Below are positions 25,480 to 40,043 of a DNA stretch of 64,000 nucleotides, piece by piece. The position numbers and the translations under genes were made by a program. Each line of letters begins with the position of its first letter. Positions within the stretch are counted from its first letter, which is position 1. The DNA is from Deinococcus sonorensis KR-87 (GTDB lineage: Bacteria > Deinococcota > Deinococci > Deinococcales > Deinococcaceae), in the NCBI RefSeq assembly GCF_040256395.1, contig NZ_CP158299.1, positions 783,501-847,500 of the forward strand, read 5' to 3'. Under the pieces are notes generated by a model. It made no database searches and was not told where the DNA came from. It saw only the letters and a program-made list of their open reading frames with translations.

Positions 25480-26033
25480 TTCTTACCCTTTCCGCCCGTG
25501 GCGCCGGCCTTACCGGCCTTGAGGGCAATCTTCTCACCCACAAAGCGCACACCCTTGCCGTGGTAGGCATCCGGCACGCGGACCTTGCGGACGTTGGCGG
25601 CCACCTGGCCGACCAGCTGCTTGTCGATGCCCGTCACGTCAATGCGGGTGGGCTCCGGAACCGCGAAGCTCACGCCGGCGGGCGGCGCGATCACAACGGG
25701 GTGGCTGTAGCCGATGGTCAGCTCCAGCGACGTGCCGTTCAGGCGGGCACGGTAACCCACGCCGCGCAGCTCCAGGTTGATGGTGAAGCCGTTGGCCACA
25801 CCGTGAACGGCGTTGGCGACCAGCGTGCGGGTCAGGCCGTGCAGGGCGCGGTGGTCCTGGCGGTCATCCGGACGGGTGACGCTCAGGGTGCCGTCCTGCT
25901 GCTGCACCTCAATGGCGGGATTATGGGGAACGGTCAACTCGCCCTTGGGGCCTTTGACCTTGAACAGGCCCTTCTCGATGGTGGCGGTCACACCACTCGG
26001 AACGGCGATCGGCTGTCTACCAATACGCGACAT
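25476..26033 (-). CDS. rplF: 50S ribosomal protein L6
   Basis: 185 residues: [32 protein letters not shown] at the start and [29 protein letters not shown] near the end, the L6 signature. Lies near the GTPase centre. A short Lys/Gly-rich tail follows. Confidence 0.97.
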
Positions 26034-26063
26034 GGCAGCTCCTTCTGTGTAGGGGTGAACGCG

Positions 26064-26465
26064 TTACCAGAGAACGCAGACGAGTTCGCCGCCGATGCCC
26101 TGCTTGCGGGCATCACGGTCGGCCAGCAGGCCGTGGCTGGTCGAAACGACCGCCAGACCCAGGCCACGCTGGATGCGCGGCAGGTGCTCATGGCTGACGT
26201 AGGCGCGGCGGCCGGGACGGCTGATGCGCTCAATGTGCTTGATGACCTGCTCGCGCTTGGCGCCGTACTTCAGGGTCAGACGCAGCACATCGAACTTCAT
26301 ACCTTCGTCGCGCACTCGCTCGCAGGAGGCCAAGTAGCCTTCCTTGACCAGCAGGTGGCCCAGCTGCTCCTTGAACTTGGAGGCGGGCACGTCCACGATC
26401 TCCTTGTGGCCGCGCGTCGCGTTGCGGATGCGCGTCAGCATATCGGCGATGGGATCACTGAGCAT
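26064..26465 (-). CDS. rpsH: 30S ribosomal protein S8
   Basis: 133 residues: MLSDPIADMLTRIRNATRGHKEIVDVPASKFK and the C-terminal GLAVVSTSHGLLADRDARKQGIGGELVC. S8 organises the central domain of 16S rRNA and represses the spc operon in E. coli by binding its mRNA. An unusual 170-nt structured gap separates it from rpsN. Confidence 0.97.
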   Translation of the reverse strand: MLSDPIADMLTRIRNATRGHKEIVDVPASKFKEQLGHLLVKEGYLASCERVRDEGMKFDVLRLTLKYGAKREQVIKHIERISRPGRRAYVSHEHLPRIQRGLGLAVVSTSHGLLADRDARKQGIGGELVCVLW

Positions 26466-26635
26466 TCGGTCTCCTCCGGGGGCACTCTGCCCCGGCTGGA
26501 GGGGAGACAGCCGGCTGGCTGCTCCCCTGGGGTCCCCAACATTGGGGCTTCTGGCTTTGGATCCTCAGTTCCAGGTCCGGACGATCACCGTTCAAGTGAA
26601 GCGGTTCGTATCCAGCTGGACGGACACAGCGGGTG
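26466..26635 (-). promoter_or_regulatory. Structured 170-nt spacer between rpsN and rpsH
   Basis: In a cluster where genes mostly overlap, this gap contains several stems: AGGGGAG/CTCCCCT (26500-26506 with 26522-26528, enclosing the palindrome AGCCGGCT), CCCCAA/TTGGGG (26534-26547), and GC-rich stretches next to the rpsH ribosome site (GGAGG). No convincing ORF. It could be an S8-responsive element or a processing site. Confidence 0.45.
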
Positions 26636-26905
26636 TTACCAGCTGGACTTCTTGACGCCCGGCAGCTCACCGCGGTGCGCCATCTCGCGCAGCACGATGC
26701 GGCTGACCCCGAAGAAGCGGATGTAGCCGCGGGGGCGACCGGTCTGCTCACAACGGTTGTGCAGGCGGGTGGGGCTGGCGTCGCGCGGCAGGGTCGCCAG
26801 ACCGGCGTAGTCACCGGCCGCCTTCATCGCCTCACGGCGCTCGGCGTACTTGGCCACCGTCTGCTCACGCTGCTTCTGCTTGGCAATCTTGCTCTTCTTG
26901 GCCAT
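26636..26905 (-). CDS. rpsN: 30S ribosomal protein S14, zinc-free type
   Basis: 89 residues: [23 protein letters not shown] then [32 protein letters not shown]. Only one Cys is present, so the CxxC...CxxC zinc knuckle of the 61-residue S14 form is absent; this is the longer C-minus form. The start MAKKSK is set by homology and a GGAGAG site. Position between rplE and rpsH is canonical. Confidence 0.96.
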   Translation of the reverse strand: MAKKSKIAKQKQREQTVAKYAERREAMKAAGDYAGLATLPRDASPTRLHNRCEQTGRPRGYIRFFGVSRIVLREMAHRGELPGVKKSSW

Positions 26906-26935
26906 ACTCGGCTCTCCTTGTCCCCACACGCCGAA

Positions 26936-26951
26936 CCCGGCAGAAGCCGGG
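26936..26951 (-). promoter_or_regulatory. Small stem-loop between rplE and rpsN
   Basis: CCCGGC (26936-26941) and GCCGGG (26946-26951) pair with a 4-nt loop in the 83-nt spacer before the rpsN ribosome site. Confidence 0.35.
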
Positions 26952-26988
26952 GGTGAAGTGCGGGGAAACCTTTACCGCTCGCTGTGTC

Positions 26989-27528
26989 TTACTTCCGGAA
27001 CGGAAATCCCATCGCCTGGAGCAGCGCGCGGGCTTCCTCGTCGGACTTGGCCGTGGTCACGACAGTGATGTCCATGCCACGGACTTTGTCCACCATATCA
27101 TAGGTGATTTCCGGGAAGATCAGCTGCTCCTTGATGCCCAGGTTGTAGTTACCACGGCCATCGAAGGCGTTGGGGTTGATGCCACGGAAGTCGCGCAGAC
27201 GCGGTAGCGCGATGTTCAGCAGCTTCTCCATGAACACGTACATGCGCTCGCCGCGCAGCGTGACCTTCACGCCGACCGGCATGCCCTGACGCAGCTTGAA
27301 GTTGCTGATGCTCTTCTTGGCCTTGGTGATGATCGGCTTCTGCAGCGTGATCAGGCTCAGCTCGCGGGCCGCCTTGTCGATGGCCTTGCTGTCTTCCTTG
27401 CTGCTGCCCAGACCCTCGTTGATGACGATCTTCTCGATGCGCGGCACGGCCATCACGCTGCTGTAGCCAAACTGCTGCATCAGCGCGGGACGCACTTCAT
27501 CGTTGTACTTGCTCTTGAGTTGCTGCAT
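26989..27528 (-). CDS. rplE: 50S ribosomal protein L5
   Basis: 179 residues: [34 protein letters not shown] and [31 protein letters not shown]5 binds 5S rRNA. Preceded by GAGGAATCC before ATG. Confidence 0.97.
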   Translation of the reverse strand: MQQLKSKYNDEVRPALMQQFGYSSVMAVPRIEKIVINEGLGSSKEDSKAIDKAARELSLITLQKPIITKAKKSISNFKLRQGMPVGVKVTLRGERMYVFMEKLLNIALPRLRDFRGINPNAFDGRGNYNLGIKEQLIFPEITYDMVDKVRGMDITVVTTAKSDEEARALLQAMGFPFRK

Positions 27529-27584
27529 GGATTCCTCTTTCGGGCGGGCGGGTCGCCCGGGACGCAGAGTGGCGCGACCCTGAA

Positions 27585-27946
27585 TCAGTCGATGACTTTG
27601 CCGCTGGCCACAGCCACGCGGACCTTCTTGCCGTCCACGACCTGCTTGCGCACGCGGGTGGCCTTACCGGTTTCAGGATCCACCAGGCTCACCTTGCTGG
27701 CATGCAGGGCGCCTTCGCGCTCCTCGATGCCGCCAGCGCTGTTGCCGGGGTTCGGCTTGACGTGCTTCTTGACGATGTTGACGCCCTCGACCACGACCTT
27801 CTGGTCCTCAGGCAGCGCCAGCAGCACGGTGCCGGTCTGGCCCTTGTGCTTGCCGCGCGTCACGACGACGGTGTCGCCCTTCTTGACGTGCAGCTTGAAG
27901 TTGTGGTGCTCGCCCGCTTTGGGCTTGCTGATCTTGCCCTGCGGCA

Positions 27947-27947
<1 letters not shown>
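27585..27947 (-). CDS. rplX: 50S ribosomal protein L24
   Basis: 120 residues: [30 protein letters not shown] (KOW motif) and [32 protein letters not shown]. The ATG overlaps the rplN stop by 1 nt (TAATG). Confidence 0.97.
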
Positions 27948-28347
<400 letters not shown>

Positions 28348-28351
<4 letters not shown>

Positions 28352-28632
28352 GCGTTACCGCCTTCGGTCTCCACCGCGGTGGTCTCGATGCCACGCGGGC
28401 GCTCGACCAACCGGGTGACCTTCCAGGTCTTGGTCTTGCTGATGGGCCGCACCGAGAGGATCTCGACGCGGTCGCCCAGCCGGTACTCGTTGGTCTCGTC
28501 GTGGGCCGCGTACTTCTGGCTGCGGGTCACGACCTTGCCGTACAGCGGGTGCATGAAGCGCCGCTCGACCTTGACGCTCACCGTCTTGTCGGCCTTGTCG
28601 CTCACGACCACACCGGTCAGTGTCTTCTTCAT
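28348..28632 (-). CDS. rpsQ: 30S ribosomal protein S17
   Basis: 94 residues: [34 protein letters not shown] and [26 protein letters not shown], typical of S17. Overlaps rpmC and rplN by 4 bp each. Confidence 0.97.
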
Positions 28633-28812
28633 TTCTGGCTCCTCTGCTTCTCCGTCTGCACGGTCAGGAGCTGAGCCACCTCGCGGCGGAGCTGGGTGAC
28701 CCGGTGCGGCTTGTCCAGATTGCCCACCGCGCCCTGGAACCGCAGTTCCATCAGTTCCTTCTTGCGCGACGCCACTTCCTGCTCGAACGCAGCCGCGTCC
28801 AGCTCACGCATT

Positions 28813-28826
<14 letters not shown>
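28629..28826 (-). CDS. rpmC: 50S ribosomal protein L29
   Basis: 65 residues, two helices: [35 protein letters not shown] and [19 protein letters not shown]. Located at the exit tunnel. Its start lies 14 nt inside the end of rplP. Confidence 0.96.
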
Positions 28827-30599
<1,773 letters not shown>

Positions 30600-30612
30600 A
30601 CGCTACCCTCCT

Positions 30613-31446
30613 TTACTTCCCGCCACGGCGGGTGACGATGAAGCGGTCCGAGATCTTGCGCTTGCGGCGGGTCTTCAGGCCCTTGGACGGCTGGCCCCAG
30701 GGGCTGACCGGCGTGCGGCCCGCACCGGTGCGGCCCTCACCACCACCGTGCGGGTGGTCGACGGGGTTCATGGCGCTGCCGCGGACGTGCGGCTTGCGGC
30801 CCAGCCAGCGGCTGCGGCCGGCCTTGCCGATCACGATGTTCTTGTGCTCGGCGTTGCCCACGGCGCCGATGGTCGCGTAGCACTCGATGTGCACGCGGCG
30901 CACCTCGCCGCTCGGCAGACGCAGGCTGACGTAGTTGCCTTCCTTGCCCTGCAGCTGAACGCTGGTTCCGGCGCTGCGCGCCATCTGGGCGCCCTTGCCC
31001 GGCACCAGTTCCACGGCGTGCACCACGGCACCCACCGGGATGAAGCGCAGCGGGAGGGCGTTGCCCACCTTCGGCTCGGCTTCCGGGCCGCTCACGACGC
31101 TCGCACCCACGGTCAGGCCTTCGGGAGCCAGCACGTAGCGCTTCTCACCGTCGGCGTAGGCCAGCAGGGCGATGCGGGCGCTGCGGTTGGGGTCGTACTC
31201 CAGCGCGGCCACCTTGGCCACCACGCCCGACTTGTCGCGGCGCTTGAAGTCGATGATGCGGTACAGGCGCTTGTGCCCGCCGCCACGGAAGCGGCTGGTG
31301 ACGCGGCCGCGGTTGTTGTGGCCGCCGCTCTTGGGCAGCGCCTCGGTGAGCGCCTTCTCGGGGCGCTTCTTGGTCAGGCCGCTGAAGTCGGCGGTCGTCA
31401 TCTGACGGCGCGACGCGGTATACGGACGATATTTCTTGACAGCCAT
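30613..31446 (-). CDS. rplB: 50S ribosomal protein L2
   Basis: 277 residues: [56 protein letters not shown] and the peptidyl-transferase-centre segment [30 protein letters not shown] (residues ~220-250). Essential for subunit joining. Confidence 0.98.
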   Translation of the reverse strand: MAVKKYRPYTASRRQMTTADFSGLTKKRPEKALTEALPKSGGHNNRGRVTSRFRGGGHKRLYRIIDFKRRDKSGVVAKVAALEYDPNRSARIALLAYADGEKRYVLAPEGLTVGASVVSGPEAEPKVGNALPLRFIPVGAVVHAVELVPGKGAQMARSAGTSVQLQGKEGNYVSLRLPSGEVRRVHIECYATIGAVGNAEHKNIVIGKAGRSRWLGRKPHVRGSAMNPVDHPHGGGEGRTGAGRTPVSPWGQPSKGLKTRRKRKISDRFIVTRRGGK

Positions 31447-31456
31447 AATCCGCTCC

Positions 31457-31747
31457 TTACGCCGTGCCGACCAGGGCGTCGATCGTCTGGCCCTCGGCGA
31501 GTTTGACCATGGCCTTCTTGCGGCTCACGCGGCGGCCTTCGTACTTGCCGGTGCGCTTCATCTTGCCCAGGGCGTTGAAGGCGGTCACCTTCACCACCGT
31601 CACGCCGAACGCCTGCTGAACGGCGTTCTTGATCTGGGTCTTGGTGGCGCTGGGGGCCACCCAGAAGGTGTAGACGCCGCGGTCCATGCCGGCGTAGGCC
31701 TTCTCGCTGATGACCGGCTGCTTGATGATGTCGTAGACGCTGCTCAC
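31457..31747 (-). CDS. rplW: 50S ribosomal protein L23
   Basis: 96 residues: [49 protein letters not shown] at the N-terminus (read as residues 1-49). At the tunnel exit, docking trigger factor and SRP. ATG overlaps the rplD stop (ATGA). Confidence 0.97.
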   Translation of the reverse strand: MSSVYDIIKQPVISEKAYAGMDRGVYTFWVAPSATKTQIKNAVQQAFGVTVVKVTAFNALGKMKRTGKYEGRRVSRKKAMVKLAEGQTIDALVGTA

Positions 31748-32351
31748 TGGCCCGCCTCCTCTTCCGTCTTGGCCGGCTCCAGCACCACGGCGTCGATCAC
31801 CAGACGGTCATGACGCAGGATGTCGTAGACGTTCAGGCCCGCGACCGGGAGCGCCGTCACCCAGCTCAGGTTCCGGGCGCCACGGCGGGCGTTCTCGTCA
31901 TCGGTGACCAGGAACACGCGCTCACTGCCGTCCATCCCGTTCTGGGCCGCCCAGTTCAGGAAGCTCTTGGTCTTGCCGTCCAGCTCGAAGCCGTCCACCG
32001 CAACCAGCTTGCCGTCCTGCTGACGGTCGCTGAGCGCCATGGCCAGGCCGAGGCGGCGCACCTTCTTGGGCAGGGTGTAGCCGTAGTTGCGCGGCTTGGG
32101 GCCGAAAGCCACGCCGCCGCCCACGAAGGTCGGGACGCTGCGGTCGCCGTGACGCGCGTTGCCGGTGCCCTTCTGGCTGAAGATCTTCTTGCCGGTGCGG
32201 CTGACTTCAGCGCGGGTCTTGGTGCTGGCGCTGCCCTGACGGCGCTTGGCCAGCTGCCAGGTGACCACCTGGTGCAGCAGGTGCTTGTTCGCCCGCGGCA
32301 GGTCGAGTTCGATGGTGCGGGCGTTCTTGCCCACCACGTTGATCTGGGCCA

Positions 32352-32352
<1 letters not shown>
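31744..32352 (-). CDS. rplD: 50S ribosomal protein L4
   Basis: 202 residues: [49 protein letters not shown] (residues ~41-89) carries the tunnel loop signature. ATG overlaps the rplC stop by 1 nt. In enterobacteria L4 represses the S10 operon; no such leader is demonstrable here. Confidence 0.97.
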
Positions 32353-32968
<616 letters not shown>

Positions 32969-32972
<4 letters not shown>

Positions 32973-33292
32973 GCCCGGCCTCCCACCGTCTTGATCTCGA
33001 TGTCCACGCCGGTCGGCAGGTCGAGGGTCATCAGGCTGTCGATGGTCTTCTTGGTGGGGTTGCTGATGTCCACCAGGCGGTTGTGGGTGCGGATCTCGAA
33101 GTGCTCGCGGGCGTCCTTGTACTTGAAGGGCGACCGCAGCACGCAGAAGCGCCGGACGCGGGTCGGCAGCGGCACCGGGCCACTCACGTCCGCGCCGGTG
33201 CGGCGCACCGTGTCCACGATGCGGCTGGCCGAGGTGTCCAGCGCCTTGTGGTCAAAGCCGCGCAGCTTGATGCGAATCTTGGGCGCGACCAT
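32969..33292 (-). CDS. rpsJ: 30S ribosomal protein S10
   Basis: 107 residues: [41 protein letters not shown] and [25 protein letters not shown]. It starts 1 nt after the tuf stop. S10 is also NusE, part of antitermination complexes. Confidence 0.97.
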
Positions 33293-33293
33293 A

Positions 33294-34511
<1,218 letters not shown>

Positions 34512-34797
34512 AATTCCCTCTCCTCCAATTGGTCGGCTCTACACACAGTTGTGCAGCCCTTTGATCAGGCGCTGGCCGACATTGGGTTTCTTCTCGGCTG
34601 GGCGGTGTCCCACCTCAAGCCACAATGCTCCGGCATGCAAAGACGTCGCCTTTGCTCGGCGCACCGAAGATACATGGTACTGGAAAACCGGCCTGGAGGC
34701 AAGAGTGCTGAAGCCGACGGAAGGGCGCTCCGCCGCCTGACAGAGGGCGTTGCGGAGGCGAAGGCCGGGCCGTTCCGGAGGCTGACACGACCGACGT
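34512..34797 (-). promoter_or_regulatory. tuf upstream region
   Basis: A 286-nt gap holding the tuf promoter (34674-34702) and a ~160-nt leader with only modest stems. No tRNA gene or ORF with coding character was found in it. Confidence 0.6.
34674..34702 (-). promoter_or_regulatory. Promoter of tuf and the S10-spc cluster
   Basis: Minus-strand TTGCCT (34697-34702), 17-bp spacer, TACCAT (34674-34679). It would give a ~155-nt untranslated leader ahead of tuf. Confidence 0.65.
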
Positions 34798-35274
34798 TCA
34801 GCCGTGCTGCAGGTGCTCGGGCTCCTCGCTCGCCAGAGGACGCTCGAAGCGCTCACGAAACAGGTCGAGCGCGTTCCGGTCCAGCTCGAAGGTCCCTGCG
34901 GCTCCCTGCCCGTTCCGCTGCAACAGCCGCTGCCACAGCACCTCCGACGGCACGTCCAGCCACAGCAACCGAACGCGGGCGCCGAGTGCCTCTGCCCGCT
35001 GCCGGTACGTCTCCCGTTCGGCCCGCCGCCAGAAGCCCCAGTCGAGCGTGACGTTCACGCCCAGCTGCAGGGCGCGCCCGGCCAGCGCCCACTGCATGGT
35101 CTGCAGCTGGGCCAGCCGCGCATCAAAGACGCGGCGTTCCATGTGCTGACCGAACAGCGGCACCATCCAGGCATCCAGATTGAGCGTCAGGGTGTGGTGC
35201 TGCCGCTCCAGCTGCCGGGCCAGGGTGGTTTTCCCGGACCCGGGCAGCCCGCACAACAGGAACAGGGTGGGCAT
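34798..35274 (-). CDS. AAA-type nucleotide kinase-like protein (Zeta/gluconate-kinase-like P-loop)
   Basis: 158 residues. Walker A in LFLLCGLPGSGKTTLARQLE, then LNLDAWMVPLFGQ, VTLDWGFWRRAERETYRQ and RLLWLDVPSEVLWQRLLQRN, the pattern of small ATP-dependent kinases that phosphorylate small molecules or, in Zeta toxins, UDP-sugars. No antitoxin-like gene is adjacent, so a housekeeping kinase is more likely. A leaderless TATCGT box precedes the ATG by 5 nt. Substrate unknown. Confidence 0.8.
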   Translation of the reverse strand: MPTLFLLCGLPGSGKTTLARQLERQHHTLTLNLDAWMVPLFGQHMERRVFDARLAQLQTMQWALAGRALQLGVNVTLDWGFWRRAERETYRQRAEALGARVRLLWLDVPSEVLWQRLLQRNGQGAAGTFELDRNALDLFRERFERPLASEEPEHLQHG

Positions 35275-35279
35275 ACGGC

Positions 35280-35285
35280 ACGATA
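35280..35285 (-). promoter_or_regulatory. Leaderless -10 box for the small P-loop kinase
   Basis: TATCGT on the minus strand, 5 nt before the ATG at 35274. It supports that start over the longer frame. Confidence 0.45.
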
Positions 35286-35304
35286 CCCGCCGTCGCCCCA
35301 CAGG

Positions 35305-35334
35305 AAAAAGGGCGGGAACGCCCTGCGCCCGCCC
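35305..35334 (-). terminator. Intrinsic terminator after pheT
   Basis: GGGCGGG (minus strand, 35328-35334) pairs with CCCGCCC (35310-35316), followed by five T on the minus strand, ~23 nt after the pheT stop. Confidence 0.82.
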
Positions 35335-35357
35335 TCTCCTCCCCTCCTGTTGACCGT

Positions 35358-37897
35358 CTACCGCTCCCGGATGCTCCAGCCCTCGGCCCGCACTGCGGCC
35401 ATCAGGCGGTCCATCAGCGGGTCCACCTCCGCGTCACTCAGGGTGCGCCCGGCGCGGAAGGTCAGCCGTACCGCCACACTGCGCTGCCCCTCGGCAATCG
35501 ACTCGCCGGTGTACACGCTCAGCGGCCGCACCGACTCCAGCAGCTCTCCCGCGTGTTGCCGCAGCAGCCCTGCGATCTCGCCGTAGCTGACCGCCTGAGG
35601 TGCCACAACCGCGAGGTCGCGCCAGGCGGCTGGAGCGCGGCTGGGGTCGTGGAAGGCCCACGTTCGGCCCGGCAGCGGCAGCGCCACCTCCAGCAGGAAG
35701 GTATCGCCACTCAGCCCGAAGCTGGCGGCCACCTCCGGGTGCAGCGCGCCCAGCCAGCCGACCGGCTGTCCGTTCCAGACGACCTCGCCGGCAATGCCGG
35801 GGTGCAGCGCCTCCGGCACCGCCGCCCCGCGCAGCTGCCGCACCTCCACCTCGGCGCCCAGGGTGCTGGCCAGCGCGTCCAGCAGGCCCCGGAAAGCGCG
35901 GAAGCCGCCGGCCACGCCCGCCTGATGGTCGTCCGGGGCCAGTGGGCCGCGCATCAGCAGGCCCAGCCGCTCGGCCTCACCGCTGGCCGGGAAGATGTGC
36001 CCCACCTCGAAGATCAGGGTGCGCGGCTCCCGGCTGTGGGTCTGGGCGGTGCGCAGCAGGCTGGGGTACAGCGCCGTACGCAGGCCGGTACGCTCCACGG
36101 TCAGCGGATTTCTGAGGCGCACACCGGGCCGTTCGCTGCGGGCGCGGGCCGCCTCCTCGTCGCTGGTGAAGGTGTAGGTGACCACCTCCTGGAAGCCCAG
36201 GCCCATCACCGCGCGCTTCAGCTCCCGGCGCTCCAGGCTGGCCTGCTCGGCCCCGGCGTTGTCCGGGTGCACCAGCAGCACCGGCAGCGTCTCGGGCAGG
36301 CTGGCGTAGCCGTGCAGCCGCGCCACCTCCTCGATCAGGTCTTCCTGAATCAGCAGGTCGATGCGCCACGACGGCGGCGTCACCTGCAGCTGTCCGGCCT
36401 GCGGCTCCACCGTGCAGCCCAGCCGCTCCAGCATCCCCTGCATCTCCGAAGTGGCAATCTCCATGCCCAGCAGCGCCCGGGCATACTCCGGGTCCAGCCG
36501 GATGGACTCCGGCCGGGCCGGCTCGCCCACCACCGTGGCGCCCGGATGCACCGTGCCGCCCAGGTCCGAGAGCAGCGCCGCGATGCGGTCGGCCGCGCGG
36601 GGCGGCAGCAGCGGGTCGGTGCCGCGCTCGTAGCGGTAGACCGCGTCGGTCTTGAGGCCCAGCCGGGTGCTGGTCCGGCGCAGCAGCACCGGGTCGAAGT
36701 GGGCGCTCTCGATCACCACGTCCTGGGTGTCGGCCTGGACCGCCCCGTGCTCGGCCCCCACGATGCCGGCGATGCCCAGCACCGACGTGCCCTCCTGCAC
36801 CTCGCCGGCGGTGCGGAACGCCTCCTGTACGGTCGGGATCTGGATCTCCCGGCCGTCGCGGATCAGCAGGTCCTCCGGACCCACCTGATGAACGCTGCCC
36901 ATCAGGTCCGCCACCCGCTCGCCCTGCCGCAGGCCGAAGCCCACCACGATGCGGTCCCCGAGCACGGCCCGCCGGTCGTAGAGCGCGGTGGGCTGCCCCA
37001 GCTCCAGCATCACGTAGTTGCTGACGTCCACGATGGCGCTCACGCTGCGCGAGCCGCACAGCATCAGCCGGCGCTGCAGCCACAGCGGCGACGGGCCGTT
37101 CTGCACCCCGTTCACGGTGCGCGCCACGAAATGGTCGCAGCCGAAGCGCAGCCGCTGGGCCGGGTCGCGCTCGACCGTCAGGCCGCGCTCGGGCAGCACG
37201 ACGGTGATCTCACCGGCTTCCGTGGCGGCCGGGCCGGCCGGCGGCTCGTGCAGGGTCAGCTGCAGCGCGGCCGCGAGGTCGCGGGCCAGCCCCAGCGCCG
37301 AGAGCACGTCGGCGCGGTTGGGCGTGACCTCCACGTCCAGCACCCAGTCGGCGGGCCAGAGCGTGTGCATCGGGGTGCCGGGCGCGGCGGTCCCGTCCGG
37401 GAACAGCATCAGGCCCGCCGAACTCTCGCCCAGCCCCAGCTCCTTGGCGCTGGCGGCCATGCCCCAGCTCTCCACCCCCTGCAGCATCCGCACGCCGTAC
37501 TCCAGCTCACCCAGCCGGGTGCCGGGCGTGACCAGCGCCAGCATGGTGCCGGCCGGCAGGCCCACCGCATTGGGCGCGCCGCTAGCGATGGTGCGCTGGC
37601 CGTGCGGCCCGGTGTCCAGCGTCAGCCGGGTCAGCTGGGTGCCTTCCATCGCGGCGGCCTCGGTGACGCGGACCAGCAGCACGCCCTCGGGCGGGGCCGG
37701 CACGTGCACCGTGTCTTCCAGCGGCAGACCCAGGCCGGCGAGCAACGGCTCGAGTTCGTGGACTTCCGCGCCGGCAGCCACGTCCAGGGCCGCCGAGCCG
37801 TCCAGCGTGCTCTCGCTGGCCCGCCGCTGGGTCAGCCGCTGCCGCAGGTGCGCTTCGAGGTCGGGAATCAGTTCTTTGAGCCAGGAATAGGGCAATT

Positions 37898-37901
<4 letters not shown>
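35358..37901 (-). CDS. pheT: Phenylalanyl-tRNA synthetase beta subunit
   Basis: 847 residues. Starts KLPYSWLKELIPDLE, has the tRNA-binding EMAP-like domain (PPEGVLLVRVTEA, GAPNAVGLPAG, SWGMAASAKELGL), the B5 and catalytic-like core (EVTPNRADVLSALGLARDLAA, PPSWRIDLLIQEDLIEEVARLHGY), and the C-terminal anticodon-binding domain (DPSRAPAAWRDLAVVAP, FRAGRTLSDAEVDPLMDRL). Residues ~16-43 look like an insertion (Arg/Ala-rich) between the two usual N-terminal strands. ATG overlaps the preceding SMI1/KNR4 stop (ATGA). Charges tRNA-Phe with PheS as an alpha2beta2 tetramer. Confidence 0.96.
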
Positions 37902-39828
<1,927 letters not shown>

Positions 39829-39833
39829 TCAGC

Positions 39834-39868
39834 AAAAAAGCCGCCCTACCGGAGTGCGGCAGGGCGGC
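39834..39868 (-). terminator. Intrinsic terminator in the pheS leader (candidate attenuator)
   Basis: Minus strand: 12-bp stem (39857-39868 with 39840-39851, one G-U pair) with a 5-nt loop, then six T (39834-39839). No minus-strand gene lies upstream, so it cannot end an upstream operon. It lies 18 nt after the leader-peptide stop and ~33 nt before pheS. Confidence 0.85.
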
Positions 39869-39886
39869 AGCGGGGCATCGCTCAGT

Positions 39887-39946
39887 TCAGGCGTGCCTGC
39901 TCCCGCCCCGGAAAAACGGCGAAGGTGTACCGGGACGGGAGGTCAT
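39887..39946 (-). CDS. Putative pheS leader peptide with consecutive Phe codons
   Basis: A 19-codon ORF, MTSRPGTPSPFFRGGSRHA, with Phe codons 11 and 12 (TTT TTC, 39911-39916). Its ATG lies 6 nt after a TACCCT -10 box, so it would be translated as a leaderless message. The segment right after the Phe codons (39903-39910, GC-rich) is complementary both to CCCCG at 39871-39876 and to CCGCCC in the 5' arm of the terminator, so alternative folds are possible. This resembles ribosome-mediated attenuation of E. coli pheST, but which fold is favoured by stalling is not settled by eye. Confidence 0.65.
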   Translation of the reverse strand: MTSRPGTPSPFFRGGSRHA

Positions 39947-39952
39947 GGGTTC

Positions 39953-39982
39953 AGGGTAGCCGCAGACCCCCGGAGCGGTCAA
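39953..39982 (-). promoter_or_regulatory. Promoter of the pheS operon
   Basis: Minus-strand TTGACC (39977-39982), 18-bp spacer, TACCCT (39953-39958), then 6 nt to the leader-peptide ATG. Confidence 0.72.
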
Positions 39983-40031
39983 GGCGTGCTCTTCGGTGAG
40001 ATGGGGCATGAACCGGCGCTGACCCGCACGC

Positions 40032-40037
40032 TATCCT
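40032..40037 (+). promoter_or_regulatory. Leaderless -10 box for the RNase H-fold gene
   Basis: TATCCT, 6 nt before the GTG at 40044; a TGAACC lies 17 bp upstream as a -35. It diverges from the pheS promoter about 50 bp away. Confidence 0.6.
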
Positions 40038-40043
40038 TGACGG

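Noticed and set aside
34512..34797. tRNA gene or secE/nusG upstream of tuf
   Set aside because: No cloverleaf or coding frame could be built; only a promoter and leader are supported.
34798..35274. Zeta toxin of a toxin-antitoxin pair
   Set aside because: P-loop kinase resemblance only; no epsilon-like antitoxin adjacent and the gene is solitary.
39834..39868. Terminator for an unseen gene upstream of pheS
   Set aside because: Only the leader ORF precedes it on that strand and the next gene is divergent, so an attenuator is the simpler reading.
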